Assembly: GCF_900115605.1 (NCBI RefSeq)
Contig: NZ_FOXC01000005.1
Coordinates: 1 to 64,000 of the forward strand
DNA length: 64,000 bases
DNA from: Halolactibacillus halophilus
Lineage (GTDB): Bacteria; Bacillota; Bacilli; Bacillales; Amphibacillaceae
Reading direction: 5' to 3'
Shown here: one piece after another, positions 1 through 8,242 of the stretch
Layout of the letters: the number at the start of each line of letters is the position of its first letter
Position numbering within the stretch: the first letter of the stretch is position 1
Notes under the pieces: generated by a model
Databases searched by the model: none
What the model saw: only the letters and a program-made list of their open reading frames with translations
What the model was told of the DNA's origin: nothing
Program-made: the position numbers and the translations under genes

Positions 1-108
1 ATGTTTGGCTTGATTAAACACCCGAAGGGTGTGATCCATGGACATCACAAAATCAGGGTCGATTTTATGCTTATATAAGCGATTTGAAAAAATGGTCTTC
101 ATGCCCAT
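1..108 (-). CDS. Partial TnpB-related IS200/IS605-type protein (5' end only)
   Basis: An open frame runs leftward off the window edge and gives 36 residues beginning MGMKTIFSNRLYKHKI and containing DHTLRVFNQAKH. This resembles the N-terminus of TnpB-related accessory proteins of IS200/IS605-type elements, which begin with a short K-T-I-x-x-R-L strand and later have a helix with FN-x-A. A GAGAGG motif lies 9 bases before the ATG at 108; a second in-frame ATG is at 102. The hairpins at 214-290 would fit the element's end beyond the gene start. Only the first residues are visible, so the family call is tentative; it could be another transposase type. Confidence 0.45.
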   Translation of the reverse strand, partial: MGMKTIFSNRLYKHKIDPDFVMSMDHTLRVFNQAKH

Positions 109-213
109 GATACACACCCTCTCTTTTTTTGTGACGGTTATTGTTAGTGCTTTAATTATACCATACGGAATATATGTTTGTCACTTCAAAAATATTCAAA
201 ACAAACGATTCAT

Positions 214-291
214 CACCCACCTAGTGCTGACGCACTTGAGGAAGGTGTCTTCTCGCCTTAATGCGATAAAAACACTTTGCTTATTCGCGTT
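214..291. repeat. Pair of hairpins, possible IS200/IS605 element end
   Basis: Two adjacent inverted repeats lie upstream of the leftward TnpB-like gene. The first has arms AGTGC and GCACT around a TGAC loop, extended by CCT/AGG. The second pairs AATGCG with CGCGTT (one G-T pair). IS200/IS605-type elements have subterminal hairpins instead of terminal inverted repeats, so these could mark the element end. The actual cleavage site is not identified. Confidence 0.3.
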
Positions 292-418
292 CTTTCTCTT
301 GATTAATTAGTATATGTAAAAAGATAACAGGTTTCTCAATTAAAATATGGAAACAAAATAGTAAGTAGGTTATACTATAATTAGACCAAATAATTCAATT
401 TTAAAGGAGGATTTTATC

Positions 419-1054
419 ATGAAAAAAATAATAACAGCTGTTCTCTTCTCAACATTACTTTTATTAATCGGTTGTAGTGAAGACAATTCGACTACAGATG
501 TAGAACCTAATGATCAAAAAAACGAGGCGAACAATGAAGAGGTTACCGAAAGTGAGTCAGATAAAAATGATGAAGAATACGAAACCCAAGAAGGCGAGGT
601 CTCAGAAAACGAAGGAGGAACATTTACGCTTCACTCTAGACAAGATCAAATAGACACAATAAATACAGGTCCAATCGTAATGGAAATTGAACAATTAAAC
701 ACGGCTTCTGGAGAATTATCAGGAGATTTAGCTGATTTTTTAGAATCTGATCATATAGAGTATATTCAAATGGATTTAGTTGTTGAAAATACATCTGATG
801 AAGACATTACATTTTATTCATCTCAAGCTGAAATTGCTACCAGCACAGGCGAACAATTAGAATCAGACATGTGGATGTCTGATCACATCGAAGGCGATTT
901 AATGAGCGGTACCAAACATAGTGGTAGTCTTTTCTTTATTTTAGAAAATTCAAAAGCTGAAGATGTAGAAAGTATACGCATTAAATGGAGCGCTCCTTAT
1001 AATGAGGATTGGGAGGATGTTGGAGAAGCTGTCGATATCGAAATTAGTCTGTGA
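419..1054 (+). CDS. Secreted lipoprotein with DUF4352-like domain
   Basis: A 211-residue protein with a lipoprotein signal peptide: charged MKKI start, hydrophobic core, lipobox LLIGC with the modified Cys at about residue 19. Residues 20-75 are an acidic, low-complexity linker rich in E, D and N. The C-terminal part (about 80-211) alternates strands and contains VENTSDEDITFYSSQAEI and a late W-x-x-P segment, as in DUF4352-like extracellular beta-sandwich domains of Firmicute lipoproteins. It should sit on the outer face of the membrane; its ligand is unknown. AAAGGAGG lies 8 bases before the ATG. It is transcribed alone and faces a convergent protease gene. Confidence 0.75.
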   Translation: MKKIITAVLFSTLLLLIGCSEDNSTTDVEPNDQKNEANNEEVTESESDKNDEEYETQEGEVSENEGGTFTLHSRQDQIDTINTGPIVMEIEQLNTASGELSGDLADFLESDHIEYIQMDLVVENTSDEDITFYSSQAEIATSTGEQLESDMWMSDHIEGDLMSGTKHSGSLFFILENSKAEDVESIRIKWSAPYNEDWEDVGEAVDIEISL

Positions 1055-1168
1055 CTATTATAAAGATTAATTTTTCAAGTAAATGCATTGTATTTTTTAT
1101 TGTCTTTAAATTAACTAAGTTAACATTAAGTTGACTGTTTGTATGTGGTTTGAGGTTTATTATTTATT

Positions 1169-1224
1169 AAAGAGCCTTTGACAGATTCAATTGCAAATTG
1201 CTATTGATCTTCTAAAGGCTCTTT
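1169..1224. terminator. Long imperfect hairpin between convergent genes
   Basis: Arms AAAGAGCCTTT and AAAGGCTCTTT pair perfectly over 11 bp and the stem continues with AGATTCAAT/ATTGATCT. It lies between the lipoprotein gene and the convergent CPBP gene. There is no good T run after either arm, so it may be a weak bidirectional terminator or a different element. Confidence 0.45.
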
Positions 1225-1330
1225 GTATTGCACGACACTTTAAGAAAGTCGAATCGATATATTTATTAAAGGTTATGATTTAGCCTTAATTTAGCTTTAT
1301 TTAAATCCTCTTAATTTTTTTACTATCACA

Positions 1331-2014
1331 TTAAATAATCCCAAATAAACTTAATCCAATCGTATTAATCGCTAAATTTGCACCTGCATGGATCACATAC
1401 GACGTTAGTATTGACCCAGTTTTCTCATTGATATAATTAAAGAATAGTCCCGCGATCACTAAGCTGACTATTAACAATAAAAAAAGTAGTGGTGAAAACC
1501 AGCTCGCCATAATAGCCACGTGATACAGACTAAACACGACTGCACTTAACGTATAAGAAAGCCACCGTGGCCAGAAATGATTGAGTGTTAAAAAACCAAA
1601 GCCTCTAAAAAAACCTTCTTCAATCATCGCATTAACAAGTGGAATATAGAAAAAGACCAACAGGAAATTGTTTTTATTAATGGCCATTGATGTTGCCAAT
1701 TGACTAGTGACCATTGAAAAGTCAAACATATCCTTCAGTAACAAATAGGCGCCAATAATCACTCCGTATGTACCTAGTGCTAATATAATAATGCCTTTAA
1801 TCTGTTTACGACGTAAAAGAAACAAATCCTTTACTTTCACCCATTTAAAATACCGATTTAAACTGAGCGGGACAAGAATAAATAAGATAATTTTAACGAT
1901 GGATTTCACCCAATAGTTCGGTGCAAGAAAAAGGTCAACGGGTGCCATTAGAACAGGCAGTGTGATAAAGAGCAACAAGGCGACGCTTCGTTTTATTTTC
2001 GCCACGCTCATCAT
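1331..2014 (-). CDS. CPBP family intramembrane metalloprotease
   Basis: A 227-residue polytopic membrane protein with about six to seven hydrophobic segments. It carries the CPBP (CAAX protease/bacteriocin-processing) motifs: EEGFFRGF (EExxxR type) near residue 135, then FSLYHV (FxxxH), then a late HAGANLAIN segment. The family uses two Glu and two His to bind a metal inside the membrane and cleaves membrane-bound or lipid-linked peptides; the substrate here cannot be inferred. The start ATG at 2014 overlaps the stop of the upstream DUF3006 gene as ATGA and is preceded by GGAG, so the two genes are translationally coupled. Confidence 0.85.
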   Translation of the reverse strand: MMSVAKIKRSVALLLFITLPVLMAPVDLFLAPNYWVKSIVKIILFILVPLSLNRYFKWVKVKDLFLLRRKQIKGIIILALGTYGVIIGAYLLLKDMFDFSMVTSQLATSMAINKNNFLLVFFYIPLVNAMIEEGFFRGFGFLTLNHFWPRWLSYTLSAVVFSLYHVAIMASWFSPLLFLLLIVSLVIAGLFFNYINEKTGSILTSYVIHAGANLAINTIGLSLFGII

Positions 2015-2280
2015 CGTCTTCTCCGACTGACACCACTATTTTTCGCACGTAACTTTGCCATCTTATCTTGAATACTAGTCTTTCTCGACGATGTTTCCTC
2101 ATGATTTATACCAATAATTCGAAGCGTTTGACCAATGATTTCAACATCTAAATAATCGTTTGGCTTTGCTTCTTGTGGTAATTCAGCTTGTTTTACGACA
2201 AATTCCTTTTGGACTGATTCTACTAATATAACCGCCGTGTCTTGATCACTGAAACGGTCAATAACAGCTACTGTTTTCAT
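2011..2280 (-). CDS. DUF3006 domain protein
   Basis: A small (89-residue) protein of the DUF3006 family beginning MKTVAVIDRFSDQDTAVILV and ending in a basic tail SRRRR. The family forms a short beta-barrel-like domain and is frequently encoded beside secreted ComEC-like metallo-beta-lactamase proteins, as here (the upstream gene ends 5 bases before this start). The start at 2280 is chosen over an upstream in-frame ATG at 2298 because GAGGTG sits 6 bases before it and conservation starts at MKTVAVIDRF. Function is unknown; the constant pairing suggests a link to the hydrolase. Confidence 0.75.
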   Translation of the reverse strand: MKTVAVIDRFSDQDTAVILVESVQKEFVVKQAELPQEAKPNDYLDVEIIGQTLRIIGINHEETSSRKTSIQDKMAKLRAKNSGVSRRRR

Positions 2281-2285
2281 CCTTC

Positions 2286-3626
2286 TCACCTCACACATGC
2301 TATATTTTCAGCTTTTATATCTTTTAATCGTCCAGCGGCAATTCCATTAATTCGTGTTAATTGATCAACAGAATCGAACGGTCTCAATTGAATCAGTTGA
2401 TCGGCCCGCTCATCACCTATATGGATAATCGTCATCAGTTGTTCTTTTGAGGCGGTATTAACATCCACACACGTACTATTTTCTGACGATGGGTTTGTTT
2501 CCTCTTTTGACACATCAGGTGCTGGAGTTATGACAGGTGGCGTCGTTGTTTCATCTTGTTGGTCATTCGTCGTTGTTGACTCATTTGTTGGGACAACCGG
2601 TGTGGTTGGATAGTCTTTGGCATCGATTAGCTCGATTGTAGCGCCATCAGACAGAAACACGATATCACCATGTTGACTCGTTTGATACACATCAACTTCC
2701 GCGTTCACTAACCGCTCAACCACCTCTTCATGTGGATGACCGTAACTGTTATTTTCACTTGCTGAAATAATGACAGCTTCCGGATTTACCGCATCTAAAA
2801 AAGCTTGTGAGGTTGAAGTATTCGAACCGTGATGACCTAATTTTAAAATATCACTCATAAGGCGATTACCAAATCGGTTAATTAATGACGCTTCTTCTTT
2901 AACCCCAGCATCCCCTGTTAACATAACTTCAACAGCCCCATGTGTCACTTGCGTGACAATGGAGTCCCTATTCGCATCACCTGTCTTTGAAATGGGACCT
3001 AACACATCGATTGCAACATCACCAAAATCAACGCCATCCCCTACTTCAGGTTCATAATAGACAATGTCTTTTTCTAAGATAAGCTTGATTGTATTTTCAA
3101 ATGTCTTCGATGTTGACTCAATACCGTTCATCCATACCTCATCGACCGTTAAAGCTTCTAATATAAGTGGCATTTGACCGATATGATCAGCATCTGGATG
3201 AGTGGCGATCATTAAATCTATATGATTGATTCCTTGAATATTTAAATAATCAATCACCTCACGCCCATTCCAGTTTCCAGCATCAACTAAGACATTTCCT
3301 GATGTTGCTTCAATCAAGATGCTATCCCCTTGACCGACATCAATAAAATGGACGATCATGTTAGTTGGTGTTTGGACGGAATCTTTCACTTTATCTGTCT
3401 CAGTATTTCCTGTACCCGCTGTTCCTTTTTCGGCGTCAGTTTCCGGGTCATTGTCACTGGGCTCATCTCGATCTGTATTATTTGTTGATTCATCGATATC
3501 AGTCCCAATATCTTCTGTTCTGTCCTCAGCTTCTTTTTCACTATCTGTTGAATCCATTGTTGTTCCACATGCAGATATAAAAAGTAATACCATGACAAGC
3601 GGAAGTAACCATCTTTTTAACACCAT
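2286..3626 (-). CDS. Secreted MBL-fold (ComEC-like) lipoprotein with C-terminal HhH
   Basis: A 446-residue predicted lipoprotein with lipobox FISAC at about residue 20, then an acidic low-complexity linker (25-85). Residues about 88-340 form a metallo-beta-lactamase domain of the ComEC/Rec2 C-terminal type: FIDVGQGDS, then the metal motif THPDADHIGQ, later LGHHGSNTS. After a second linker rich in T, P and E, residues about 385-446 form ComEA-like helix-hairpin-helix repeats (VDVNTASKEQL, INGIAAGRL). The layout joins a nuclease-like hydrolase to a DNA-binding HhH module outside the cell. Extracellular DNA processing is a reasonable inference, not shown. The start is ATG 3626 (GAGGGG 3 bases away) or GTG 3623. 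Confidence 0.85.
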   Translation of the reverse strand: MVLKRWLLPLVMVLLFISACGTTMDSTDSEKEAEDRTEDIGTDIDESTNNTDRDEPSDNDPETDAEKGTAGTGNTETDKVKDSVQTPTNMIVHFIDVGQGDSILIEATSGNVLVDAGNWNGREVIDYLNIQGINHIDLMIATHPDADHIGQMPLILEALTVDEVWMNGIESTSKTFENTIKLILEKDIVYYEPEVGDGVDFGDVAIDVLGPISKTGDANRDSIVTQVTHGAVEVMLTGDAGVKEEASLINRFGNRLMSDILKLGHHGSNTSTSQAFLDAVNPEAVIISASENNSYGHPHEEVVERLVNAEVDVYQTSQHGDIVFLSDGATIELIDAKDYPTTPVVPTNESTTTNDQQDETTTPPVITPAPDVSKEETNPSSENSTCVDVNTASKEQLMTIIHIGDERADQLIQLRPFDSVDQLTRINGIAAGRLKDIKAENIACVR

Positions 3627-3783
3627 AATCCCCTCACTCTCTTTATCTCCCTATAGTTTACCATAGATACCTTCGTGTCTACAGTTGAAAATATTTAACA
3701 AAAATCTATTAATAATACTTAATATTAACTAATTTTCATCCGATATTACCCATAGAGTATATTTGATTGAGGAGTGAATAATC

Positions 3784-5070
3784 GTGTTTAAGAAAAAAAC
3801 AAAACAGCCCCTTGTAGCAGAAACAAATGATGTCAATCATGTTGTTGATGATTTGTCAGCCGAATTATCAGAAAAACGCCATGATTTAGAAACAACGCTC
3901 ACATCAATTAATGCCTTATTAATTGATATGACAAGCTTAGATTACATAAAGAAAATGATTCTAAGTGTCCGTGAACAGGCAGATTTGATTGAAAATGTCG
4001 CAAGTGGCAGTGAAGAACTAGCTTCAACCACTGAAGAAATTGCGAAACAAACGCAAACCTCAGCGGAAAAAGCAGGAACAGCTAAGGTAACAACCGAACA
4101 AAGTCTAACCGAAGCTCAAGCAGCATTCAATCAAATGAATAAAGACGTCCATCGCGTCGGAGAAATTAAAACAGATATGGCCGAAGTTATCACAGAAGCC
4201 GCCCGTATTACTGAAATGGTCGATGTCATTAAAGGTGTTGCTGAGCAAACGAATTTACTCGCACTAAACTCTTCAATTGAAGCCGCGCGAGCGGGTGAGC
4301 ACGGTAAAGGGTTCTCGGTCGTCGCCAATGAAATTAAAAAGTTAGCGGATTCAACAAAAGTCCAAGTGGAACATATTGAATCCATCGTGGCCGAGTTAAC
4401 AAAGAAAATTGATAAAACTAATGATAAAGTCGATGATATCGTTGAACAACTGACAAAAGCAAATGAAAAAATGCGTGTTGCTTTCAAGGAACTAGATGGG
4501 ATCAAAGAGGCATTTGATTACTTAAATCAATCTTTCACGGAGGTAAGCGCAAATGTCGAAGAACAATCAGCCACCACAGAACAAATGGCAGCACATCTTG
4601 AACAGATCAATGATATCAGTCGTGAGGTTGAATCTAATACAGAGCGAACAGGTGAGATACTCTACACCATCTCCGCAAAACTTAACACCATTCGTCTAGC
4701 AATGTATCAGAACCTTTATGATTTAAATGATCAGTCCAAAGCAGACGTCTCGATTGCTGACCACTTAATCTGGAAATGGGATGTCTACAACATGATCTTA
4801 GGTTATGTTACCTTAGATGAAGCACAAGTCGGCACTGAGAAAGACTGTCGTCTCGGTCAGTGGTTAAATACACTGCCTCAAACCGAGCGTTTTGAGCAAT
4901 TAAAACAAGCAATTCATGCACCACATAAGCGGATTCATGACCAAGCTCAGGCAGCGATTAACAGCTACAAAAATAATCGCATCCATGATGCTGAAGAAAG
5001 TTTAAAACAAATTGATCAAGACTCACGTGCTGTTGTTGATTACATTAAGGACATAAAGGCTAGTCTCTAG
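3784..5070 (+). CDS. Cytoplasmic methyl-accepting chemotaxis protein with CZB domain
   Basis: A 428-residue chemoreceptor with no signal or membrane segment (it starts MFKKKTKQP), so it should be soluble. A long coiled-coil MCP signalling domain holds the hairpin tip [20 protein letters not shown] near residues 154-175, which contacts CheA and CheW. The C-terminus (about 318-400) is a chemoreceptor zinc-binding (CZB) domain with DHLIWKW, CRLGQW and HKRIHDQ supplying the His and Cys zinc ligands. CZB receptors sense zinc-linked redox signals such as hypochlorite in other bacteria; the cue here is inferred only by family. Translation starts at GTG 3784, 9 bases after GAGGAG. No che genes are adjacent. 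Confidence 0.9.
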   Translation: MFKKKTKQPLVAETNDVNHVVDDLSAELSEKRHDLETTLTSINALLIDMTSLDYIKKMILSVREQADLIENVASGSEELASTTEEIAKQTQTSAEKAGTAKVTTEQSLTEAQAAFNQMNKDVHRVGEIKTDMAEVITEAARITEMVDVIKGVAEQTNLLALNSSIEAARAGEHGKGFSVVANEIKKLADSTKVQVEHIESIVAELTKKIDKTNDKVDDIVEQLTKANEKMRVAFKELDGIKEAFDYLNQSFTEVSANVEEQSATTEQMAAHLEQINDISREVESNTERTGEILYTISAKLNTIRLAMYQNLYDLNDQSKADVSIADHLIWKWDVYNMILGYVTLDEAQVGTEKDCRLGQWLNTLPQTERFEQLKQAIHAPHKRIHDQAQAAINSYKNNRIHDAEESLKQIDQDSRAVVDYIKDIKASL

Positions 5071-5126
5071 GTGTTTCATGTACACATTTTTTAAATCTAG
5101 TTTGATATGTCATTATTGCTTTTGTG

Positions 5127-5148
5127 CCGGTCATTTTTGACCGGTTTT
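5127..5148 (+). terminator. Rho-independent terminator of the chemoreceptor gene
   Basis: Perfect stem CCGGTCA/TGACCGG with a 4-base T loop followed by TTTTCTTATT, 57 bases after the chemoreceptor stop. Confidence 0.85.
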
Positions 5149-5241
5149 CTTATTGACTTTCATGTATAATTGACGTATGGTAACTTAAGTAAACATTGCT
5201 TAAAACTTTAGCTTTGATATTGAAATAAAGGAGGTCATCCT

Positions 5242-5931
5242 ATGGCTAAGCGCCAGCTAGCAGTCATTGGTTTAGGCCAGTTTGGTCGTGGCGTTACCGA
5301 TACACTAATCAAACAAGGTCACGATGTACTTGTCATTGATAAAAAAGAACGTCTTGTGAGCGATTATCAAGCCATCGCAACAGAAGCAATCGTGGCAGAT
5401 ACGACAGAAGAAAACCGATTAAAAAGTTTGGGATTAACCAACTTTGATTACGTCATTGTCGCGATAGGTGAAGATATTCAAGCGAGTATTTTAACCACCC
5501 TGATTTTAAAAGATATGGGCGTTAAGAATATTTGGGTGAAAGCAATTAATAGAAACCATTCAAAAATTTTAAGTCGTATTGGGGCAGATCATATCATTCA
5601 ACCTGAAAAAGACATCGCCAAACGACTCGTGAACCAATTACTGCATAACCATATCATGGACTTTGTTGAGCTTTCAAATGATCACAGTATCGTTGAAATA
5701 AAAGTCTCGCAGCGACTTGTGAATCGATCGATTGAAGACATTGATTTAAGAGGGCTATATGGTTTGTCCTTAATTAGCATTCGTCATAACGGAAAAGTTG
5801 ACATAAATCCAAATCCTTATTATTTAATACAACCAAAAGATGTCCTTATTATTTTAGGACATAACCGTGAGATTCAAAAATTTAAAAAGGTGGAAGTCTA
5901 CGATGAAGCTACGCTTAAAGCTAAGAGATAA
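5242..5931 (+). CDS. ktrA: KtrA potassium uptake regulatory (RCK) protein
   Basis: A 229-residue cytoplasmic gating protein. The N-terminal Rossmann RCK_N domain has GLGQFGRGV and the acidic end of strand 2 (VLVIDK), binding NAD or ATP. A C-terminal RCK_C domain (about 145-220) fits c-di-AMP binding known for KtrA/KtrC. It forms an octameric ring on the KtrB dimer and opens it for K+ uptake under osmotic stress. AAAGGAGG precedes the ATG. It overlaps ktrB by 29 bases. I see no obvious ydaO-type c-di-AMP riboswitch in the short upstream region, though the consensus was not searched. Confidence 0.92.
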   Translation: MAKRQLAVIGLGQFGRGVTDTLIKQGHDVLVIDKKERLVSDYQAIATEAIVADTTEENRLKSLGLTNFDYVIVAIGEDIQASILTTLILKDMGVKNIWVKAINRNHSKILSRIGADHIIQPEKDIAKRLVNQLLHNHIMDFVELSNDHSIVEIKVSQRLVNRSIEDIDLRGLYGLSLISIRHNGKVDINPNPYYLIQPKDVLIILGHNREIQKFKKVEVYDEATLKAKR

Positions 5932-7234
5932 TCCGTTAACACCGCCTCAAGTACTAGCGATTGGTTTTTTTACTATTATAACGTTAGGGACACTCTTTCT
6001 TAAATTACCTGTCAGCCGGACGATACCTCTTTCGTGGCTGGATGCTTTCTTTACCGCCACCTCAGCTGTAACAGTCACAGGTTTAATTGTCGTTGATACA
6101 GGAACCGCTTTTACTACCTTTGGGCAAACCGTGTTAATGATTCTAATTCAAATTGGTGGTCTAGGGTTTTTAACCTTTGCGGTGATGAGTATTCTATTCC
6201 TTGGGAAAAAAATCCGCTTAAAAGAACGCTTATTAATGCAAGAAGCTTTAAATCAAAATTCAATGGGCGGCATTATCCGTCTCATTCGTACTTTGTTCTA
6301 TTTTGCAATCATAATGGAGCTCATTGCAACAGCTTTGTTAAGTGTACGTTGGATTCCAGAGTTGGGGATTGGTCGGGGGCTATTTGTTAGCTTATTTCAT
6401 GCGATTTCATCATTTAATAACGCAGGATTTAGTCTGTTTACCGACAGCTTATCGCAATATGTTGCCGACCCACTGATTAATATCGTGATCACCCTTTTAT
6501 TTGTCTCAGGTGGGATTGGGTTCACCGTTATTTTCGAACTAATGCATAAAAGAAAGTGGCGCACCTGGACCTTACATACGAAAGTTATGTTAACCGGGAC
6601 TTTTCTTATTAATGCCTTTGCGGTCTTTGGCTTCTTTATTTTAGAAATGAATAACCCAAATACGATTGGTTCAATGCCACTTGATGATCAGTTATGGGGA
6701 AGCTTCTTTCAAGGCTTAACCCCTCGTACGGCTGGGTTTAACTCATTAGATTATGGTCAAATGAATCCTAGTACACTTATGTTGACAATCTTTTTAATGT
6801 TTATCGGTGGAGGAAGCGCTTCTACTGCTTCCGGGATTAAAGTCACAACACTTATAATTATTATTCTTGCGGTCGTTGCTTATCTTCGGGGTAACAGTGA
6901 AGTATTCGCTTTTAGACAACGGATTGACACAGAAGTTATTATCCGTTCGCTATCGATCATTGTTATTAGTTTCTTCATCGTGTTTATTGCCATCTTTATT
7001 TTAGCAGTAACAGAAGATTTACCGATGATGAGTGTTGTGTTTGAGGCCTTTTCAGCCTTTGGTACCGTCGGATTATCAACAGGCATAACAGATCAATTAT
7101 CTGTCATTGGTAAGCCGGTGATTATGTTGTTGATGTTTGTTGGCCGAGTTGGACCACTAACGATTGCTTTCTCCCTTGCGCGCTCTCAGACACCTCGTAT
7201 TTCTTATCCTAAGGGTGAGATCTTTACAGGTTGA
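5903..7234 (+). CDS. ktrB: KtrB potassium-transporting membrane subunit
   Basis: A membrane K+ translocation subunit of about 443 residues. The four pseudo-repeats with selectivity-filter loops are visible: TVTGLIVVDT, SSFNNAGFS, TPRTAGFNS and FGTVGLSTG, each with the conserved Gly typical of the Trk/Ktr/HKT superfamily. With KtrA it gives Na+-dependent or Na+-stimulated K+ uptake. The start is placed at ATG 5903 (AAGGTGG 9 bases before; sequence MKLRLKLRDN), not at an earlier in-frame ATG at 5867 that lies deep in ktrA and has no ribosome binding site. The gene is translationally coupled to ktrA and ends at a bidirectional terminator. Confidence 0.92.
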   Translation: MKLRLKLRDNPLTPPQVLAIGFFTIITLGTLFLKLPVSRTIPLSWLDAFFTATSAVTVTGLIVVDTGTAFTTFGQTVLMILIQIGGLGFLTFAVMSILFLGKKIRLKERLLMQEALNQNSMGGIIRLIRTLFYFAIIMELIATALLSVRWIPELGIGRGLFVSLFHAISSFNNAGFSLFTDSLSQYVADPLINIVITLLFVSGGIGFTVIFELMHKRKWRTWTLHTKVMLTGTFLINAFAVFGFFILEMNNPNTIGSMPLDDQLWGSFFQGLTPRTAGFNSLDYGQMNPSTLMLTIFLMFIGGGSASTASGIKVTTLIIIILAVVAYLRGNSEVFAFRQRIDTEVIIRSLSIIVISFFIVFIAIFILAVTEDLPMMSVVFEAFSAFGTVGLSTGITDQLSVIGKPVIMLLMFVGRVGPLTIAFSLARSQTPRISYPKGEIFTG

Positions 7235-7297
7235 TTTACTCACAAGACAGATATAATCACTTGTTTTCATAGCGTTAGAATGATTGATTAAAATGCT

Positions 7298-7332
7298 AAA
7301 AGCGCCTAAGGCACTTGCCTTGGACGCTTTTT
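7298..7332. terminator. Bidirectional terminator between ktrB and the YkgJ-like gene
   Basis: Stem AAAAGCG...AAGGCA pairs with TGCCTT...CGCTTTTT with two small mismatches. T runs lie on both strands, suiting two convergent genes. Confidence 0.85.
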
Positions 7333-7334
7333 CA

Positions 7335-8066
7335 TCATACGTTTCTTTCTAAGTTTAGCCAGTTGATTAAGTAATCCTCGCTAAATAAGTCATCCGGATA
7401 GTCCACAACACCTGTGTCACCATCTTCATATTGCCACTGGACGAATTCATTTAATGCTTCAAAATAAGGGCCATATAGAAATTCAAAGCTCACCGTTTCT
7501 TTTGGCATTCGGTTCTCTTCACAGAGCAATGGATCTAAATAGTTCACATACGTCCGGCACGGAATTGGGCGAACTTCATAGCTCATACAGCTGTTTGTCT
7601 CTAAATCTAATAACGGACATGGTAAATCAAGGGTCCGATATTTTCGTTTAAAGTCTGGATCATCCTTAAAATCAATCGCGCGTGCTTCTGTTAACTTCGC
7701 TTTATGATCCACTTGATATTGAGCTAAATGTTTTAAAATCGCTTCTTTTCGCTCTTTAGGATAGCGGTGAATAGCTTGTTTAATTAACTTTGCTTCTAAC
7801 CTCGTCACAATAATCGGGAAGTAGCAACAAAAGGCACAGCCCATAAAACACGTCGGCCGTTCGTCTAAGATCTCATCCATTTTATCCATTTCAACACTCA
7901 CTTGCTGTAATAACTCTTTGAAGGATTCATCTAGCTTTTTATCTACCGATAAATCTTGCTGGTCCCAATGTTCAATAATCTGGTAAAACACTTCTTCATC
8001 AATCGCATAGCGTTCACTTAATTGATTGATTTTTATCATTAAACGATCATATGTTAATTCGGTCAC
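7335..8066 (-). CDS. YkgJ-family cysteine cluster protein
   Basis: A protein of about 243 residues with the YkgJ (zinc- or iron-chelating CxxCxxCC-like) cluster CFMGCAFCC near residue 75, then CPLLDLETNSC and RPIPCRTY, giving about eight conserved Cys. The biochemical role of the family is not established; metal binding is presumed. The start is set at GTG 8066 (MTELTYDRL), because the GAGG motif is 8 bases upstream of it and overlaps the earlier in-frame GTG at 8075. It is monocistronic and convergent with ktrB. Confidence 0.8.
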   Translation of the reverse strand: MTELTYDRLMIKINQLSERYAIDEEVFYQIIEHWDQQDLSVDKKLDESFKELLQQVSVEMDKMDEILDERPTCFMGCAFCCYFPIIVTRLEAKLIKQAIHRYPKERKEAILKHLAQYQVDHKAKLTEARAIDFKDDPDFKRKYRTLDLPCPLLDLETNSCMSYEVRPIPCRTYVNYLDPLLCEENRMPKETVSFEFLYGPYFEALNEFVQWQYEDGDTGVVDYPDDLFSEDYLINWLNLERNV

Positions 8067-8190
8067 TATCGACACCTCAGTTTTCTATTTATTATTTTCG
8101 TCATGTTCAACTGATTAAATTTTAACATAAGCCATTCTTTTCGGCTATCACACTAGAGACATCAAAAATGAGATATTAGTTAGTTTTTAC

Positions 8191-8221
8191 TTGACTATCA
8201 CGTTACGTTATTCTTTATAGT
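8191..8221 (+). promoter_or_regulatory. MerR-type promoter with 19-bp spacer
   Basis: A -35 box TTGACT (8191-8196) and -10 box TATAGT (8216-8221) are 19 bp apart, the over-long spacing that MerR regulators correct by DNA distortion. Inverted half-sites ACTAT and ATAGT bracket the spacer, and a near-palindrome ACGTTACGT lies inside it. Autoregulation by the downstream MerR gene is inferred. Confidence 0.6.
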
Positions 8222-8242
8222 GGACATATGGAGGTGATGATT

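Noticed and set aside
38-310. Rightward open frame of about 90 residues
   Set aside because: It opposes the TnpB-like frame, has no ribosome binding site and runs through the two hairpins; it looks like a chance frame.
3358-3666. Plus-strand frames opposite the MBL lipoprotein linker
   Set aside because: They read the complement of the acidic, repetitive linker codons, giving Ser/Val-rich nonsense with no start signal.
4131-4505. Minus-strand frame inside the chemoreceptor gene
   Set aside because: Ser/Ile-rich shadow of the coiled-coil coding sequence, with no ribosome binding site.
5071-5241. c-di-AMP (ydaO) riboswitch before ktrA
   Set aside because: The 171-base gap is mostly the chemoreceptor terminator and is too short and unstructured for that large aptamer.
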